Assembly (NCBI GenBank): GCA_964615375.1
Contig: CAZTOW010000041.1
Span: 1-64,000, forward strand
Length of the DNA stretch: 64,000 bases
DNA from: CAZKWG01 sp964615375
GTDB taxonomy: Bacteria > Myxococcota_A > UBA796 > CAZKWG01
Direction: 5' to 3'
Position numbers and translations under genes: made by a program. The notes under the pieces were generated by a model that searched no databases, was not told the origin of the DNA, and saw only the letters and a program-made list of their open reading frames with translations. Each line of letters opens with the position of its first letter. Positions within the stretch are counted from its first letter, which is position 1. Below are positions 50,301 through 59,442 of this stretch, piece after piece.

Positions 50301-52055
50301 ATGGCCCTGTGGGGGCCACCCTTTGGGGGGCGCTTCGAGATCGACCTCGTGGTCGATACGCTGGTCGTCAAAGTCGGCGAGAATCGGAGAGGCGCGCCGT
50401 TGCCATCGGTCGAGGACGTGCTCACCGAGCAGCTCGGTCTGGTGGTCGAGGGCAGCACGGTCAAGGCGATCACGGACGACACGGGGCGGGGCGCCTTTCA
50501 TCTGGACGTGCTCACAGGGGGCGTGCTCTCGGACGCACCCAAGGAGCAGGCGCCGAGCACGCTTCGAGTCGGGCCGGAGTTCGCGCTGCGCCTGGACAGC
50601 GCACTCCCCGCGCATGAGTGCGTATGGGGTGACGACAAGGTCGAGGGCAGGGGCGCTTCGAGCCTGGAGATCGTACCCAGCGAACGCTCCGGCGTCCTCT
50701 CGACGCTGAAGGTCAGCCTTAGACCTTTCCTGTTCTCCACGACGACGGTGAACGCCGACGCGGTGCGCGCCACGGCCCGTGCCGCGCCCTTCCCCACCGC
50801 GCTCTTCGGCGCCGAGGGCCTGAGCCCGTCGAAGGGGGGGCAGACCATCCGACTGGACCGGGGGCTGCGTCTCGACGCTACGCTGGATCCGGCGGTGCTG
50901 GAGAGCCCCACCTGCAGGGCGACGCTCAGCACTGAGGTCGGCGAGGCCGTCGATGATCTACCGCTCGGCGCTGTTGCGGACATGGAACAAGCGGCCTCTG
51001 GCTTGCGGAAGGCTGGGCCGCCGCTGCGACGTTCCTGGGCCCGCGTGGCCCACGCGGAAGAGGAGGAGGCGCGCGCTCCTTGGGGGGTGGCGGTGCTGAG
51101 CCACCTCGCGGTCCCGCCGCTGCCGGATTCGGCGCCGCGGGGCCTCCCCTCGGCCGTGCATCCGCGGGCGCCGCGCCGGCCCGCGCCTGCTCCGGGCGCC
51201 CGCCGGGCCGCTCTGGCCGGGCTGCGGCTGGAGCGGGTTCAGGCGCCCCCTGTCGCGCTCCCCCAGCCAGCTCCGGTGGATCGCAGGGTGCTGCAGCGCA
51301 CCCTCGGGGCCTCCTCACTGGAGACGGCGCTGCTGGGCGGCGGGCTGCGCCTGAACGCGGGCGAGGCGCTGCTGCTGGGGAGCACTGGCGCGGGCCTCCT
51401 CCGGGGCGAAGGCGCACAGTCGCTGCGCCTGCTCTGCCTCGGATCCGACGACCGCGCCCTGGAGGACGATGTGCTGAGTCCAGGGCGCTTCCAGCGCGCG
51501 CTCCCGACTGGGACGCGCCGGATCCTTGTTCAGGGCCTGGGGACACCCGACGGCCGACGCACAATGGCGCTCGGATCTGGGTTCACAGCCAATACGCCGC
51601 TGGTCCGCCTTGGAGAGCGCGGCTGGGCCGGGCCGGGCGTCGTGATCTGTCGGCGCGACGAGCTGGCGCGGCCCTTCCAGGCGGTGCCCGCCCTCCGCGC
51701 CGCGGAGCTGCTACACGGGAGCACGGAGATCGAGCTCGACTTCTCCGCGCTCTCAGGTGCGCTGGCCCTGCTCACGCGCGGCGGGGCAGCCGACGTCCGA
51801 GCCTTCGGCGCCGCGGTGGGGAGCCATGCGTCCGCCGCGACCGCCGACGCTCAGCTGGCGGTCCACACTGTCGTTGCGTCCCGGCGCTGGCGCCTCGCGG
51901 TCACGCTGGCGCCGGGTGTGGCGCTGCTGGGCGTCCTGGTGCGGCCCGGCGATCCCGCTGCGCTGCTCGGTCGGCTTCGGACGGGGCGGCCCGCGCTCGA
52001 GGACCCGGTCGCCTCGCGGGTGGGCTGGACCGATCTGAAGATGGAGCGCGCATGA
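47325..52055 (+). CDS. Giant DUF6603 domain protein
   Basis: Protein of 1,576 residues, AGGAGG before the ATG. The N-terminal 600 residues are beta-rich with scattered helices and no recognised domain. Residues about 620-1010 match DUF6603: Gly-Gly-Phe-Gly-Tyr-Asn-Arg-Glu-Leu-Arg-Leu-Pro near 724-735, Gly-Trp-Phe-Ala-Ala-Gly-Leu-Thr-Phe near 783-791, and Ala-Val-Leu-Thr-Ile-Gly-Gly-Tyr-Asp-Pro-Asp-Phe-Ser-Pro-Pro near 879-893. The later part holds further beta repeats, an Arg/Pro/Ala-rich linker (about 1265-1305) and a separate C-terminal domain (about 1310-1576). There is no signal peptide. The function of DUF6603 is not established. The length and strand-rich pattern suggest a long fibre or shell. 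It overlaps the next gene by 4 bases. Confidence 0.82.
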   Translation: MNGAGVLVELAKALGLGKTSGAVYGQGNLDWGWMVDPVGTARSNLNGAGRDNVVMALKDLLGVTGARAAGWYGIGGGDTAFLVVDPACDEIAWDAKIEAPFDNAALVRIGIGAKVSSDPTISARCWLLGLGEDAGLGAGPYTPGSPALGPELSVLCLPSSPVLGLKELGVVAGSDGQKRLQLMDFANFVWPPVKADVAQLDPLALALFVLKTYVRWCASKDEPWALDLTDHLFVAFGSRSDGGYIAPRHQKANPVPPFPGLFDAEWPEVPGGDLSQPAAISGANVGAWLLSLAPDADLNGVDADAAATFLLQLVWYITGKQPDLSTGSRIVSVEGAHVLRLSGQDVVTLSAWSDGAWIDVLCSSPSEGVEWLWGEATWQTGREGVSLSFSSGGLSLQLPVGELGTVEVRYRIQEKRWEVHRNGVGLADTLGGLLKEHLMLPFDPLSGEPADWLSWILERVPEFELTSGDGTSTLTRSVTGEFTLSAEMKRPTGPIWSAESAGLSLRSAQLTLNVPSLSFATPPAFPPAGTLSLRGLLLPFDDSKGGTPLTAALLPDPGDTKAGIDLDLAWDGGFNNPRVQEGSKVIPVQEKLGPVELDSIRVGLNSAEPCLDIDFDLSLNLAGVWIQPEGLGVGLRLPVGDETLEDCLSPHLRGLGVAVEAAGIAASGMFVEHPTADGAIDYQGAAQLNFWGYHLDGVGAFSGDGLSDASMFLFAGVSAPLGGTPEFFLTGLAGGFGYNRELRLPKIAELQDHPFLRVLGGEISLSTLSENLSTWFPIARGSGWFAAGLTFRTYGVIEGAGVLSVQLGAHPQVGLIGMAGLDLSPLAKLELALVTVVDLGDDPSLYVAIGLTSKSELLFGLIQPHGQGAYKQWFDRGYAVLTIGGYDPDFSPPAPSAPSEAWPQADRIGFHAGWGPLSIDVDGYLAVLPREIQFGLRVEGSLDFGWVGLSAWIRAYSLVRWDPVYVDTRVSIGLSVWVDTAVWSDSWDLSLDMALWGPPFGGRFEIDLVVDTLVVKVGENRRGAPLPSVEDVLTEQLGLVVEGSTVKAITDDTGRGAFHLDVLTGGVLSDAPKEQAPSTLRVGPEFALRLDSALPAHECVWGDDKVEGRGASSLEIVPSERSGVLSTLKVSLRPFLFSTTTVNADAVRATARAAPFPTALFGAEGLSPSKGGQTIRLDRGLRLDATLDPAVLESPTCRATLSTEVGEAVDDLPLGAVADMEQAASGLRKAGPPLRRSWARVAHAEEEEARAPWGVAVLSHLAVPPLPDSAPRGLPSAVHPRAPRRPAPAPGARRAALAGLRLERVQAPPVALPQPAPVDRRVLQRTLGASSLETALLGGGLRLNAGEALLLGSTGAGLLRGEGAQSLRLLCLGSDDRALEDDVLSPGRFQRALPTGTRRILVQGLGTPDGRRTMALGSGFTANTPLVRLGERGWAGPGVVICRRDELARPFQAVPALRAAELLHGSTEIELDFSALSGALALLTRGGAADVRAFGAAVGSHASAATADAQLAVHTVVASRRWRLAVTLAPGVALLGVLVRPGDPAALLGRLRTGRPALEDPVASRVGWTDLKMERA

Positions 52056-53518
52056 GCAAGTTGAACCTAAGCTCTCTCGTGGCCACCGCGACCGAGCACG
52101 AGGTCGACCTCTACGATCACCTGGACCCTCCGGTGGATTGTGGCACCTACCTCTTGAGCGTCGAGCAGGCGTTGAGCCACGCCGACGACCCCCTGCTGAC
52201 CGCCGGCGGGACGTTCACGCTCGAGGTCCAGGGCCCCCGCCTTCGGCTGCTGCCCGAGCACGTGCTCGGCTGCTTCCCACCGCCCGGAGCGCGAGACATC
52301 GCCTGGAACCGGCTGCCGCACATCGCGCTGACGCGCCGCACCCTGCCCTGGGAGCGAAATGTCGCGGACTTCACGGACACCCAGCCCTGGATGGCGCTGC
52401 TGGTGCTCCGCGAGGGCGAGTACGCCGGGGTCGGGCCTGTCGCGACCACGGTAGGCGCGCTGCCCGAGTTTCTGCGGCCCGCCTATGTAGGCGTGAACAC
52501 CAACACGCAGCTGCAGATCATCCGCGTAAAGCAGGATCACCTCGCCGCGATCCTGATCGAAGAGCTGGACCTCAAGTTGTCCTGCCACGCCCGGCGCCTA
52601 CCTGTTGGAGATCAGGACGCTCGCGGCGATGAGGACGGCTTCATCGCCATCGTCATGTCCAACCGCCTCTGCGCGCCGGGAGTCCGCCACCTCGCCTGCC
52701 TGGTCTCGTTGGAGGGGCAGACCGCGGCGATCAAGGACCGAGACTTCGAGACCTTCCCGCCAGCCCAGTCTCAGGTGATCGGATGGGAGGCCACGCACAC
52801 CTTCGTCGTACTTCACAGCTGGGAATTCACGACCGGCACAGACGGAGACTTCGAGGCGCTGGTTCGAAAGCTCGCGGTCGGTCGGCTCGGCGGTGAGACT
52901 GGCGCCGCGCGCTTGCCCTTGGATGCCGCAGACGCGAGCGCGCCGCGAACGGTCGCCTGGCAGGGGCCGCTGGCGCCCGAGCCTCCTCCTCGCGCACCGC
53001 TGATCGACACGGCCCAGGATCTGGCGAGCTCCGCGTCGGAGGTGTCGAGCGCTGGTCAGGGCTCGGATCGGGCATTTTCGTTCGCTACGGCCTTCGAGCT
53101 GGGCCGGATGCTGACCCTCGCCAACCAGCCTGCGCTCTCGGCGCTGCAGCGCTTCCGCGCCGTGCCCTGGGATCTCCACCTGGATGTCGCGCTGGCGCGG
53201 GGCCTGCTCGCCGATCATCCCGAGCTGGATCCCGAGTTCCTGGAGGATCTCCGCGCCGCGCTCCGGACGCACCACGAGCTCCCAATGCCCGATCTGGCGA
53301 CGCTGTCCATGGCGGACCTCAGCGGCGTCGCGCGCCTCGACGCGAGCGTGCTGGCAGCGTTGACGGCCGCGCGCGGCGCGACGCAGGCTACCCGCGCAGC
53401 CGCTCTGGCAGCGCGGGCAGGGCGGGTCCGCCGCCTGGCCCCGACCCAGGGGGCGGACGCCGCCGAGGCCCCCTTCTCCGCCCTCCTGTCCGCGGTCGCC
53501 CACCGCGACGATCCCTAG
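52052..53518 (+). CDS. Conserved protein of DUF6603 operon (488 residues)
   Basis: Protein of 488 residues; the ATG overlaps the DUF6603 stop (ATGA), so translation is coupled. A characteristic block at about 81-124 reads Ala-Trp-Asn-Arg-Leu-Pro-His-Ile-Ala-Leu-Thr-Arg-Arg-Thr-Leu-Pro-Trp-Glu-Arg, followed by Gln-Pro-Trp-Met-Ala-Leu-Leu-Val-Leu. I believe such Leu-Pro-Trp-Glu-Arg/Pro-Trp-x-Ala-Leu-Leu proteins accompany DUF6603 genes in other bacteria, but I cannot name a family. The first 300 residues are beta-rich with three Cys; the last 150 are helical and Ala/Leu-rich. There is no signal peptide. It is probably a partner or adaptor of the giant protein. Confidence 0.7.
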   Translation: MSKLNLSSLVATATEHEVDLYDHLDPPVDCGTYLLSVEQALSHADDPLLTAGGTFTLEVQGPRLRLLPEHVLGCFPPPGARDIAWNRLPHIALTRRTLPWERNVADFTDTQPWMALLVLREGEYAGVGPVATTVGALPEFLRPAYVGVNTNTQLQIIRVKQDHLAAILIEELDLKLSCHARRLPVGDQDARGDEDGFIAIVMSNRLCAPGVRHLACLVSLEGQTAAIKDRDFETFPPAQSQVIGWEATHTFVVLHSWEFTTGTDGDFEALVRKLAVGRLGGETGAARLPLDAADASAPRTVAWQGPLAPEPPPRAPLIDTAQDLASSASEVSSAGQGSDRAFSFATAFELGRMLTLANQPALSALQRFRAVPWDLHLDVALARGLLADHPELDPEFLEDLRAALRTHHELPMPDLATLSMADLSGVARLDASVLAALTAARGATQATRAAALAARAGRVRRLAPTQGADAAEAPFSALLSAVAHRDDP

Positions 53519-53527
53519 GAGCCGCCC

Positions 53528-54388
53528 ATGGCCGACGCCATCCACCCGGCGGAGACCGCTCCGACCACCCATATGAAGGCGGCGGTCACGCTGCCCTTGC
53601 CCCAGGAGGCCCTCGCCGATGTCGCCCAGCTCCCCGGCTCGCTGCTGGACTGGCTGGTCGATCTCGCGCTTCTCAAGCCGCTGCCGCTCTCGGCGCTGGT
53701 GCCGGACGCGGCCTGGCTGCCCCCCGAGTCCCTCCGATTCTTCCACGTGGACTGGCGTTGGACGGAGCGCCTGCTGGACGGCGCGCTGGCCGCAGGCAAC
53801 CTGGGCCTCCAGGACGAGGTCTTGCATCGCCGGGTGATCGCGGACCTGCGCGGTCAGGTGGTCGCGCGCCTGCGCGAGCTCGCGGGAGAGCCGCTCCAGG
53901 AGGGCGAGGTGCCACTTGCGGCCTTCCCGATGACCGGCATGCTCCTGCGCTCTTCGCTGGTCCGGCGCTGGCCACGGATGGCGATTCGTGCCTACGCAGA
54001 CGCGGAGGGGGCGCACAAGGTCCGCCTGATGCGGCGCGAGCAGCTCTCGCAGAGCCTGGTGCTGGTGCTGTTTCCAGGGACGCCTGCCCGGGTGGAGATC
54101 CAGGAGCCCTATGAGGGCGTGCAGTTCGGGCTGGAGCCGAGCGGGGACCCCGTCATGGTCTACAGCCTGACCTTGCGCGAGGAGGACGGCACCGCGCCGC
54201 CGGGTGAGGGCAATGTCGGCGCGTTCGTGAACGAGCTGGGGCGGGTGGAGCTCGCAGAGACGCACCAGAGCGTCATCGCCGGCCTCTGTGCCGCCCATCA
54301 GCGCTTCGTCGAGGTGAACAGCAGGGGGCCCGCACTCCTGTCGCTGAACCTCCAGCAGCTCCCCTACGTCCAGATCTACGCCCGCTGA
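53528..54388 (+). CDS. Conserved protein of DUF6603 operon (286 residues)
   Basis: Protein of 286 residues, 9 bases after the previous stop. The first half is helical with many Leu/Pro (Leu-Leu-Asp-Trp-Leu-Val-Asp-Leu-Ala-Leu-Leu-Lys-Pro-Leu-Pro-Leu near 40-55), then Phe-Phe-His-Val-Asp-Trp-Arg-Trp-Thr-Glu-Arg-Leu-Leu-Asp-Gly-Ala near 71-86. The second half is beta-rich, with Met-Ala-Ile-Arg-Ala-Tyr-Ala-Asp, Leu-Val-Leu-Val-Leu-Phe-Pro-Gly, and Val-Glu-Ile-Gln-Glu-Pro-Tyr-Glu-Gly. No signal peptide, membrane helix or catalytic motif is seen. The tight position between the 488- and 1,103-residue genes argues for a shared complex. The family is not recognised. Confidence 0.68.
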   Translation: MADAIHPAETAPTTHMKAAVTLPLPQEALADVAQLPGSLLDWLVDLALLKPLPLSALVPDAAWLPPESLRFFHVDWRWTERLLDGALAAGNLGLQDEVLHRRVIADLRGQVVARLRELAGEPLQEGEVPLAAFPMTGMLLRSSLVRRWPRMAIRAYADAEGAHKVRLMRREQLSQSLVLVLFPGTPARVEIQEPYEGVQFGLEPSGDPVMVYSLTLREEDGTAPPGEGNVGAFVNELGRVELAETHQSVIAGLCAAHQRFVEVNSRGPALLSLNLQQLPYVQIYAR

Positions 54389-54395
54389 GGTCCCC

Positions 54396-57300
54396 ATGTC
54401 GAATGCGCTCCTGGTCCCCGTGCAGCTCGACGCCCTGGTCATCGACGACGCGAGCCCGATGTTCTCGATCGGGAAGAGCGGCCCGCTCACGGGGACCCCC
54501 GAGGCGCTGAAGAAGGGCGTACACCTTCACTGGGCGCTGCCCGACGGGCTATGTCGGACCCATACCGTGACGGAGCGCGACGCCCAGGGCGAGGTGGTTC
54601 GCACGGCCCTGCAGTTCGAGTCCCTGCCCGACCAGTGGCTCGTGGTGCGCCTGGAGGCACCCAGCACGGCACCCTGGGAGCGGACCCTGATGACGGCCCT
54701 GCTCGACCGGCGGCGCCGGCTCCACGCCTGGCTGGGCGACGCTCGCGCCGGGACGTGGACCGCGCTGTCCGAGCTGAGCGCCTGGCAGGGTGTCCCAACC
54801 GAGGCCGGCGGGCGCGAGCCTACCTGGCTCACCCTGGCGGGGGTGCTCCCTGGCGGAAGGATCGCCAACCCTGGGGGGACCGAGACACAGGCTGGCTTCA
54901 ACCCGCTCGGCGCGGGCTCACCCGGACTGGCTGCGGCCTATTATCCGACCAGCCGATTCCGGTTTCACGACGATCTTTCGGGCGTGACGCGGGGCCCGTT
55001 GACCTATGTGGTGATCGGCTGGTATGCAAGCGTGGCGGATTGCGATCCGCTCTATCGTTCGAAATATCTCACGGATGAGATAGTCTCACCCATCCCCGAG
55101 CTGGCGCGCGCACGCTGGGCGGAGGAGCGCGGCTTCCGCGTCAGCGCGGGAAGCGCTCCGGCGGCGACCACGCTGGTGGATCCCGTCACCGGCACGACCT
55201 CGACCTTCGGCGGGACATCCGCGTCCTTCCCAGACCATCTCGTGCTTCACGGCCAGGTCTACGAGGTCGCCTGGGGTGGAAAGGGGGGGCGCTACCAGGG
55301 ATCGGGGCAGGGGCCGAGAGCGCCGCAGGTGGGGGTGTTTCAGACCGGGCAGGCCGCGCTGGCCACCCTCGTGGGCGCCGATGGTCACCCAGCCGGGCGC
55401 GCGCGGGCCGAAGCCGTGGGCGCGGGCCTGCTGCGAGAGCTGCCGCCGCGCGCCGATGGCGGAGGGGCGCTCTTCAGCCAGGCCGCGCGCACGCTGGGGG
55501 CGGGGCTGGTCCAGGAGCTGCATCGGCGCGGCTTTCGAGTCCTCGCCGACGACGGAGACGCGGAGCCTGGGCGAGCCTGGGCACGGCCGGTCTCTCCGGT
55601 GCTGGCTGTGCTGGGCGGAGGACGAAGCTTCCGACATGGTCATGATGGCCGCCACCAGCCAGACGGCGGCCTGCGTTGTCGTTGGCACGCCACGGGCCTG
55701 GTCAGCGCGCTCCTGATCGCGCAGGACCCAGGCGTCGAGGTCATCGGCGCGGACCTGCTGGAGGCGTTGGACCCGAGCGCGCTCTCGACCGGCGGCACGC
55801 TGGCGCTGGTGCCCGGGGAGCTCACGGCGGTGCTGGCCGAGCAGGCGCTGCTGGACCCAAGCAACGCGGAGCTGGCAGCCTGGGCCTGGGCGAAGCGCGC
55901 CCTCGCGGGGAAGACCGAGGCGGAGATGGTCGCCGCGGCAAAGGCTGCTGTCTCTGCCTTCCGCGTGCAGGCCGAGCTGGCGGCGGCCCAGGCCGACCCC
56001 GTTGCGGGTACAGTCGCCGAGGAGCTGTTCCTGGGGTTGGGGGTGTTGCCCAGCCCGATCACGCAGAACCCCTGGTGTCAGCCGTGGACGCCGCTGTTCG
56101 CGGACGTCTCCGTCAGCTTCTTTCCTTCGAAGGGGACGCCGCCCGCGCTGCTCCCGTTCTGGCGCCCCGGGCCGGTCGAGTACGGCCCCCTTCCGACCAC
56201 GCTCTCGATGGACGCCAGCGGCGCCGTGAGCTGGACTGAGCGCGTTCCGCTCATCCCCGAGCTGGTGCGGCGGCCGATGGCGGAGCTGGAGCGGGGGGCG
56301 GAGCGGGGGAGGATCGCGGAGCGACTGGCGCTCGCGGACGGTCTGCGCTCGCTCGACCTGCTCTCTGGCGGCCTTGGCGCTTTCTACGAGACGATCCTTG
56401 CGAAAGGCTGGCCCGTCGCAGCCGGGGCCTGGAAGATCGGGCGGCTCCGGCTCGTCGACACCTACGGGACCTGGTTCACGCTGGTCGGGTCCAATTCGAA
56501 CCCAGACCCAAGCCCTGCTACGGCGCGCTGCACGGAGCGCGCCATCGGGACGGTCGTGCGCTCCGCGGCTGATCGCGGCCTGCTGGAGCAGAACCCGCTT
56601 CGACCGCACGCGATCTGCCGGCCACGGCTCTCGGACTGGGGGCGCATCCACGCGCGCTGGCTCCCGGGACTGGACGACCCGGACCTGGCCGGCGACGGCA
56701 CGGCGCTGCCTTGCGGCTTCCTGCTGCCGGATCACGTCGATCACAGCCTGGAGCTGTTCAGCGCGCTGGGCTTTCCGCTGGGGCAGGTCCGCGCGAAGCA
56801 GGGGCTGCCTCAATGGGAGCCGGGTCCTGGGGAGGTCTCTGGTGAGTCCCCGGTTCGGAACGCGGCCATGGCTGGACTGCGCGCCTGGCTGCTTCGGACC
56901 TCCGCGACTTTGCGCGAGCCCGCGCTCACCTCGTTCAGCCGGCTCGTCCAGCTCGCAGGTTTCACCATCCAGCGCGGTGCCGCCGGCACGGAGGCGCGCG
57001 GGCTGCTTTTTGGGCGGCCGCTCGCGGTGGCCCTGCTCGCGCTGCGTCTCGAGCTCAGGCGTGGCGCGCCCGCGCTCCCGTGGGGCATCCCCGTCTCGCT
57101 CGGTAGCCTCGCCCAACCCAATGACGGGCTCATCGCCTGGGGGCTGCCCGACGCAAATGGGGCGCTGAGCGCACTCTACAGTGTGCACTCCTCACTGCTG
57201 GCGGACGAGACCCTCGCCGCCGCCGAGCAGGGTGTGGCTCAGGGACAGCTCTTTGAGGGACTCTCGAACGGCGGAAGTGTGACGCTCTCCGACAAGAAGT

Positions 57301-57707
57301 GGACAAAGATACTCTTGATCTTCGATCCCTACTCGGTGGTGTACCTCAGCTCGGGCCTGCTCCCACGCCTGCGGCTGGCACCCCAGCAGGACGCAATCTA
57401 CGCTTCCCTTGGACGACTCTGCCCGGCCATTCGGGTGGGTCCTGTCCTGGTGGACCCGGAGAAGCCACGGCTCGCGGTCCCGGCGGTACACGGCTGCACA
57501 TGGGTCTGGCAGGCCGACGGGGTGGACGGACGCAACCCCTACGCGCTCCCCGTGATCGACCCCGTCACGCCGCGGGCGACACTGCCGTCCGGTCAGCGGC
57601 TCCAGTACGGGTGGATGCGTCTGCTCCCGCCGCGCGATCCCGTCGCCTGGGGGGGGCTGGATCCAGACGCGCAGGCGAGAATTCAGGCACTCAGTCTACT
57701 CGTTTGA
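54396..57707 (+). CDS. Large conserved protein of DUF6603 operon (1,103 residues)
   Basis: Protein of 1,103 residues starting 7 bases after the previous stop. Near the N-terminus it has Gly-Val-His-Leu-His-Trp-Ala-Leu-Pro-Asp-Gly-Leu (41-52) followed by Leu-Pro-Asp-Gln-Trp-Leu-Val-Val-Arg-Leu (77-86). I associate this pairing with uncharacterised 1,000-residue proteins of actinobacteria and others, though I cannot name a family. The first 330 residues are beta-rich with Trp/Tyr clusters, a helical section with Ala/Glu runs lies at about 480-540, and the last 400 residues mix helices and strands. There is no signal peptide or known catalytic motif. It may form a large capping or recognition subunit; this is inference from size and place. 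Confidence 0.7.
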   Translation: MSNALLVPVQLDALVIDDASPMFSIGKSGPLTGTPEALKKGVHLHWALPDGLCRTHTVTERDAQGEVVRTALQFESLPDQWLVVRLEAPSTAPWERTLMTALLDRRRRLHAWLGDARAGTWTALSELSAWQGVPTEAGGREPTWLTLAGVLPGGRIANPGGTETQAGFNPLGAGSPGLAAAYYPTSRFRFHDDLSGVTRGPLTYVVIGWYASVADCDPLYRSKYLTDEIVSPIPELARARWAEERGFRVSAGSAPAATTLVDPVTGTTSTFGGTSASFPDHLVLHGQVYEVAWGGKGGRYQGSGQGPRAPQVGVFQTGQAALATLVGADGHPAGRARAEAVGAGLLRELPPRADGGGALFSQAARTLGAGLVQELHRRGFRVLADDGDAEPGRAWARPVSPVLAVLGGGRSFRHGHDGRHQPDGGLRCRWHATGLVSALLIAQDPGVEVIGADLLEALDPSALSTGGTLALVPGELTAVLAEQALLDPSNAELAAWAWAKRALAGKTEAEMVAAAKAAVSAFRVQAELAAAQADPVAGTVAEELFLGLGVLPSPITQNPWCQPWTPLFADVSVSFFPSKGTPPALLPFWRPGPVEYGPLPTTLSMDASGAVSWTERVPLIPELVRRPMAELERGAERGRIAERLALADGLRSLDLLSGGLGAFYETILAKGWPVAAGAWKIGRLRLVDTYGTWFTLVGSNSNPDPSPATARCTERAIGTVVRSAADRGLLEQNPLRPHAICRPRLSDWGRIHARWLPGLDDPDLAGDGTALPCGFLLPDHVDHSLELFSALGFPLGQVRAKQGLPQWEPGPGEVSGESPVRNAAMAGLRAWLLRTSATLREPALTSFSRLVQLAGFTIQRGAAGTEARGLLFGRPLAVALLALRLELRRGAPALPWGIPVSLGSLAQPNDGLIAWGLPDANGALSALYSVHSSLLADETLAAAEQGVAQGQLFEGLSNGGSVTLSDKKWTKILLIFDPYSVVYLSSGLLPRLRLAPQQDAIYASLGRLCPAIRVGPVLVDPEKPRLAVPAVHGCTWVWQADGVDGRNPYALPVIDPVTPRATLPSGQRLQYGWMRLLPPRDPVAWGGLDPDAQARIQALSLLV

Positions 57708-57720
57708 GTGGAGCGGACTC

Positions 57721-59433
57721 ATGAGATCGATGGCAGTGCTTCTGTTGGTGATTCTCGTCGCCTGTACCTCCGCGAAGGACGACGCCACCGACACCGCCCA
57801 GCGCGACCTCGACGGCGACGGCGACCCCGAGACCACCGACTGCGACGACCGCGACGAGGACGTTCACCACGACGCAGTGGAGATCAGGGGAGACGGAGTT
57901 GACAACGACTGCGACGGCCTCGAAGACGGCTACGACGACCGCGACGGGGACGGCGTGCTCTACAAGTTGGACGGGATTACGGTAGACTGCGACGACGAGG
58001 ACGCCAGCGTCTACCCCGGCGCGCCCGAGCTCTGCGACGGAGCGGACCAGGACTGCGACGGCGTGGCCGATGACGGGGCGGAGGCGGTCGAGCTGGACGA
58101 GGTGTGCGGCAACGGGATCGACGACGACTGCGATGGCGAGGTGGACGGCTGTGAGCGGGAGGGGGAGATTGGGGCCGAGGAGGCGGACGCCTGGTTCCTG
58201 GGGAGCACGGCGGGGTCCTTCGCCCTCGGGGGGCTGGGGCCGCCAGGGGACGTGACCGGGGACGGGATCGGCGACGCGGTCGTGCAGGATGGCGTCCTGG
58301 ACGCCGATGGTGAGACCTGGACGACGCTGGTGTACGTCTACGCTGGCCCGGTCTCCGGCTCGCTCAACGATCAGGCGGCGGCGGCGGTGCTCAGCGATCT
58401 GGAGTCCTACTACGACCGCTCGGCGAGCGGCGATCTGGACGGGGACGGGCTCGCGGATCTGGCCTTCGGGAGAATGTATGGCTCAGGGTCCGCGTCTATC
58501 GACGTCTTCGCCGGCCCTGTTGCAGGTACGCTGGCTTTTGGTGACGCGGACGTCTCGCTGGCCAGCGAGGAGCCCGACACGCTCACCACGATCATGTCGC
58601 TCGGGGTGGGAGATCTGAACGGAGACGGTGCTTCCGATCTGCTCGGGTCCGTGACCTGGCAGGACGCCTCGGATGCTTGCGCGCGGGCCGACCGAATCGT
58701 GGTCCACTACGGCCCCCTCTCGTCAGCGTCATCGTCGCTCGCGGACGCCGACGTGACGCTGGAGGGCGACAGCGACCATTGCTTCAGCGTGGCCACCTTC
58801 GCGGGCGACCTGAACGGGGATGGCGCGCGGGACCTCGCGGTGGGCACATCCTCTGCGGCCCTGAACTTCGGCGCGACCTACGTCCTGCTGGGTCCAGTCG
58901 CTGACACGCAGCTCGACGACGCCGATGTGATCCTCTGGGGAGACGAGCTCGCGGGGTACCTGGGCGCAGACGTCGAGTCGGCGGGCGACATGGACGACGA
59001 CGGGCGCGGCGACCTGTGGGTCATGAGCCTGGCGCGATCCTCCAACGGCGACGAATCGGGCGACGCCCAGCTCTTCCTGGGGGCGCGCGGAGGCGTCGAG
59101 ACTAGCGCTACGGCCATCGTCTCGGGAAGGGAGGCGGGTGGTGCCACGGGGCTGGCGACCGGCGACCTGGACGGCGACGCGCAGCCCGATGTCGCCCTGG
59201 CCAGCGGGGTGTTCCCTGGCGAGGTCGGCGTGCTCTATGGCCCCCTGGAGGGCACAGCCACGCTGGATGACGCGGATCTGCTCATCCGCGGCGAGGAGGA
59301 CGGCTGTCTCGGCTACGTCTATCTGTTCACGGGCGACACCTCCGGTGATGGCCTCGCGGATCTGCTGGCCTCGGATTACTGCCGAGACGGCTACGCCAGC
59401 GGCGCCTATCTGTTCACCATGAGCGGCTGGTAG
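57721..59433 (+). CDS. FG-GAP/MopE-type metal-binding lipoprotein in DUF6603 operon
   Basis: Protein of 570 residues. The lipoprotein signal is clear (Leu-Leu-Leu-Val-Ile-Leu-Val-Ala-Cys near 15). Residues about 25-145 hold three MopE-like units: Asp-Leu-Asp-Gly-Asp-Gly-Asp, Asp-Asn-Asp-Cys-Asp-Gly-Leu-Glu-Asp, and Asp-Gly-Ala-Asp-Gln-Asp-Cys-Asp-Gly-Val-Ala-Asp-Asp. About seven FG-GAP blades follow, each near Gly-Asp-Leu-x-Gly-Asp-Gly-x-x-Asp-Leu. It should be an outer-surface, calcium-stabilised propeller. The gene starts 13 bases after the 1,103-residue gene and 9 bases before a paralogue, so these lipoproteins appear to be part of the operon and could attach the complex to the cell surface. 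Confidence 0.86.
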   Translation: MRSMAVLLLVILVACTSAKDDATDTAQRDLDGDGDPETTDCDDRDEDVHHDAVEIRGDGVDNDCDGLEDGYDDRDGDGVLYKLDGITVDCDDEDASVYPGAPELCDGADQDCDGVADDGAEAVELDEVCGNGIDDDCDGEVDGCEREGEIGAEEADAWFLGSTAGSFALGGLGPPGDVTGDGIGDAVVQDGVLDADGETWTTLVYVYAGPVSGSLNDQAAAAVLSDLESYYDRSASGDLDGDGLADLAFGRMYGSGSASIDVFAGPVAGTLAFGDADVSLASEEPDTLTTIMSLGVGDLNGDGASDLLGSVTWQDASDACARADRIVVHYGPLSSASSSLADADVTLEGDSDHCFSVATFAGDLNGDGARDLAVGTSSAALNFGATYVLLGPVADTQLDDADVILWGDELAGYLGADVESAGDMDDDGRGDLWVMSLARSSNGDESGDAQLFLGARGGVETSATAIVSGREAGGATGLATGDLDGDAQPDVALASGVFPGEVGVLYGPLEGTATLDDADLLIRGEEDGCLGYVYLFTGDTSGDGLADLLASDYCRDGYASGAYLFTMSGW

Positions 59434-59442
59434 GAGTTCTCC